A stretch of DNA of 64,000 bases from Phorcus lineatus. Taxonomy: Eukaryota; Mollusca; Gastropoda; Trochida; Trochidae. The DNA is taken from NCBI GenBank assembly GCA_921293015.1, contig OV121092.1, positions 32,185,764 through 32,249,763 on the forward strand, written 5' to 3'. The position numbers and the translations under genes were made by a program. Below, one piece after another: positions 61,041-64,000 of this stretch (position 1 is its first letter; every line of letters starts with the position of its first letter). The notes under the pieces are model-generated. The model had not been told where the DNA came from. It ran no database searches and saw only the letters and a program-made list of their open reading frames with translations.

Positions 61041-62867
61041 CGTGGAATTGAGAACTATTGAGCCTCTATTTTGCTGAAATATCATTGAAAACAGGAAATA
61101 TCCCTATTTGGCAATATAGTAATGGAAGGTTATTAGAGCTTAATTCAATGGTAGGTTGGTATTTTGGTTCCTTTTTAAGTCACATAATTATTTTTGAAAC
61201 ATACTCTATGTCACTTTAAGAATTCGTCCCTGAAATTTGTATCGGGAATTTGAATTCTTAAATTGTTTTTCAATAATGATGATTTAAGCAAATCTCATAA
61301 CTTTTCAATAACATAACCATTGACAGTATATGAAATTTGCACATTCCGCAGCTTTTATGGGCATCATTTTCACTCGACACCGAAACACAACAATCACCCC
61401 ATTTCATTAATTTTTACCTCGATCTATGATTCACCTAGAGTTATAACTGAAATTGTGTTAAATTACGTTAAATCCAAACTCATTTCAGTGCTATGAGTGC
61501 AACCTCGGCGTTGCTATGAACTACTTTGGTTGTGAATATCGTTTTCATCGATTATTGAGGGAAGAAGGTGTTCATGGTTATTTACATGCATATTGGTTTC
61601 CAGCTCATGTTCATAGCCTTTCACTCGCTTGATCAGAAGTAACTAGGAGCCTATAGTGTGTAGAAAGCACAATCAATTAGATGGAAATTAGAGTTGTAGG
61701 AGATCATTACCATACATCCTTGATTATTCGCCCATCCATTATTAATTTCAAGGCTATGATTTAGTCACTCTCTTTGGATGTTAACATCCACGTGTCTAGT
61801 AGCTGAAATATTGTTGAGCACAACTTAAACCCTTGGCACTTACTCACTTATAATTTATGGCAGGCGCTTATCTATTTCAGGAAACGAAAATTAGAAAATG
61901 TTGGACTCGCTAGTAATCAACTGAATTTTTTCTTCTCAAATGTCATTCGTGTATGTTTTGATAATAGCTTCATTGAGAAACCCGGTAAAAAGAATAACAC
62001 AATAAATAACTTTTTAATTGTTAAGGCCTACTAGCCAACCCTGACCACCGCATCCATGATGTTGTTCAAGAGGATGCAGTTGTCAGGGTATAGCCATTTA
62101 TGTATGTATTTGCCTTCGTCGAATCATATGTATCACTTGCTTGATAACGGTGCAAGCATCTACACCAAATCGTCGCAATGTTATCTATAACAACAAATAA
62201 GCTTATATTTAAGTTCATTTAATTTAATATATATATGTGAATTATATTCAGTTTGAATCTGAAAACGTTGAGAATATCATTCTGATAAATTGAATTATCC
62301 TGCTAACCTAAATTATTGGAATATGGTATAGAAGATATTATCTAAAAAATATCATTTTACCATGTTACTGATATTTATTTGGTGTGACTGTCACTAATGA
62401 TCTATAGAACAAGTAACTTGAAGATGATGAGTTTGTATAAAGTTACCATCGAATGTTCACTTCTAGAATAACACCGTCTGGAGGTAAGATACTGCGAGCT
62501 TTGAGTGTAATTCATCGTATTAAAAGAACCATTAACTTCGGGAAGGTTAAAAGTTTTGTCAATCATCTTAGAATTGAAAAGTAGTCATTAGATGTCACTT
62601 TCTGTTGATATGTTATATGTGTAATTTTACTCCTGCAACAAAGTCGTTTCCATTGAGACATAACTTTTTGGACTTGGGTCTTAATTCTACGAAGATGACA
62701 TTTTGTCTCGAAAACTCTCACATCTAAGTGAAGAACTTGCTGTTGATACATTTGATAATAGTTTTGATTTCGTTTGAAACCTAGTTCTGAATTATCTTTT
62801 GTGAGGTATATTTCGTCTGTAATCCCGGTGGAGACACCAAAATTTGTTGACTCAAATCCTGTGTTGT
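61041..62867. other. Intergenic with one retroposon tail relic
   Basis: At about 61797-61850 (+) TAGCTGAAATATTGTTGAGC followed by ACTTAAACCC and TTACTCACTTA resembles the LINE/SINE 3' tail in plus orientation. Otherwise nothing recognised. Confidence 0.4.
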
Positions 62868-63092
62868 GTCCCTGGGCAAGACACTTCATCCACTTTGCAC
62901 TAAGTTCACCCAGCTGTACAAATGGGTACCTGAACAAGGGGGAAGTACGGACTTATCTGGTCGCGCGGAGCGCTTGTTAATCGGCAGCACCGAAAGTGCT
63001 ATCCCTCCAGGGTAATAATACTCATGGCGCTTTGAGCATGCTTTGTCATGGATATATGCGCGGTATAAGAAAGCTATTATCATTATTATATA
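62868..63092 (+). repeat. Dispersed retroposon-like repeat (GGGCAAGACACTTCATCCAC type)
   Basis: It has TGGGCAAGACACTTCATCCA, CACCCAGCTGTACAAATGGG, GTACCTG and an end GCGCGGTATAAGAAAGCTAT followed by TATCATTATTATA. This order (GGCAAGGCACTTTATCCAC ... CCCAGCTGTATAAATGGGTACC ... GCGCTATATAA(TTA)n) is familiar from widespread LINE-3'-end or SINE-like repeats in molluscs and fishes. Recognised from memory, not searched. Confidence 0.55.
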
Positions 63093-64000
63093 ATCTGTAA
63101 CTGAACGTATTGTCAAATACTGGTCTAAATCTCTGATAGGTATAACAAAAATAATTCAAGATTCATAATTCATAATTCATATTATGTTATAGTGAAAGAA
63201 ATAGTGTTAATAGTTCTGACGTTGTTCTTGAATGGGTGCGAGTTTGAGAGTGTAAAATATAATTTCATGATGAGGACATGGTGCTCAGTTTCCACAGAGG
63301 ATATTTTGTTTTGGAATTTCAGAAGTGTGTTGTCCTGAATATATTCCTGATTGAGTTGGAAAGCTGTTTCAGAAATTACATTATGACTTACGGCCCTTAG
63401 CGAGTAGCATGTTGATGAGAATAAAAGTCCTACTAACATGTTATTGTTTCTTTTGAAGATCAATAAAGGTTGAAAATATTAAATAGCACATTAAGAGTCA
63501 GTATTTTTTACAATGAATGATAATAGCCTAACAGGATAAGCTGATTTGTGAAACATACAAGTCAACTATGTTTGCAAGTGGTAACAGTAAGTTGAACGTG
63601 GCAATCTATTGACCAAAGAAAGACAATTAAAGGCACTAGTGCACCGTTTTACGGTTTAAAGTGTCTATTTGAAGGTTTAAGAGGACTTATGCATTCAATT
63701 AAGCTTTCTATCGATGCAAAGAAATACATAAATTCTTTACAGTTGACCTGCAATCAACAATGAAAAAGTTTAGACAGCCGCTGTCGGCTTGGACATATAA
63801 AAAAACTATGGTCAGCTGTGCACAAAACGGATAAATTATTGAGTTGAACGCGGCTGAACTAGTATTATAAGCAGCTATTGAATTTACCTAACCTCTGAAC
63901 TAAAAGGAAAGAATGAATTATGTTTTATGAACGCAATGTTGTAAATAAACCGATTTAATAACACACCATTAGCATTGTTACTAGACTGAACAAAGCGGCT
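63093..64000. other. Intergenic, nothing recognised
   Basis: AT-rich to the window end. A minus-strand open frame at 63182-63463 has no recognisable domain. Confidence 0.35.

Overview
The window is nuclear DNA from an animal. It is AT-rich, has low gene density, contains spliced genes with GT-AG introns, and is full of non-LTR retrotransposon, SINE, mariner, BEL/Pao and foldback debris. The SINE and LINE tails (CTCA-rich 3' ends next to an AAGCGGCGTTAAA-type motif) and the 5' end of the LINE look like families I know from gastropod and bivalve genomes. A mollusc, probably a gastropod, is the best guess, but the sequence does not prove it. There is no sign of bacterial genes, operons or CRISPR.

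Two spliced + strand genes occupy the first 20 kb. Gene 1 (coding about 3.14-8.62 kb) encodes a secreted protein of roughly 205 residues that I do not recognise. It has a signal peptide, a basic/aromatic middle and a Met-Gly tail encoded by a GGGATG/GGAATG microsatellite, ending in Gly-Arg. It has a plausible TATA box, a 5' UTR exon and two polyadenylation signals. Gene 2 (12.19-18.98 kb) encodes a type I membrane protein with an MRH (mannose-6-phosphate receptor homology) domain. It is a relative of the cation-dependent mannose-6-phosphate receptor, assembled here from seven coding exons, with about 1 kb of 3' UTR.

From about 20 kb onward I find no intact host gene. This part is a layered repeat landscape. 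It holds a family of foldback (hairpin) elements, several beside clusters of TGACGTCA palindromes. It holds four copies of a tRNA-derived SINE, three with clear target-site duplications. A full-length but decayed I/Nimb-like LINE lies at 48.96-54.73 kb with an 11-bp target-site duplication. Colinear duplicated blocks link 33.5-38.2 kb and 48.0-58.1 kb, and the LINE sits inside the right-hand set. There are relics of mariner, BEL/Pao integrase, an L1-like ORF1 and three other reverse-transcriptase ends, plus several minisatellites.

The most interesting candidates are the unrecognised Met-Gly secreted protein, the foldback family whose arms carry CTCG (or CGAG) in the same orientation despite being inverted repeats, and the shared 3' tail that suggests the SINEs are moved by the resident LINE. 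No computation was run: gene models are hand-spliced and repeat similarities were judged by eye.
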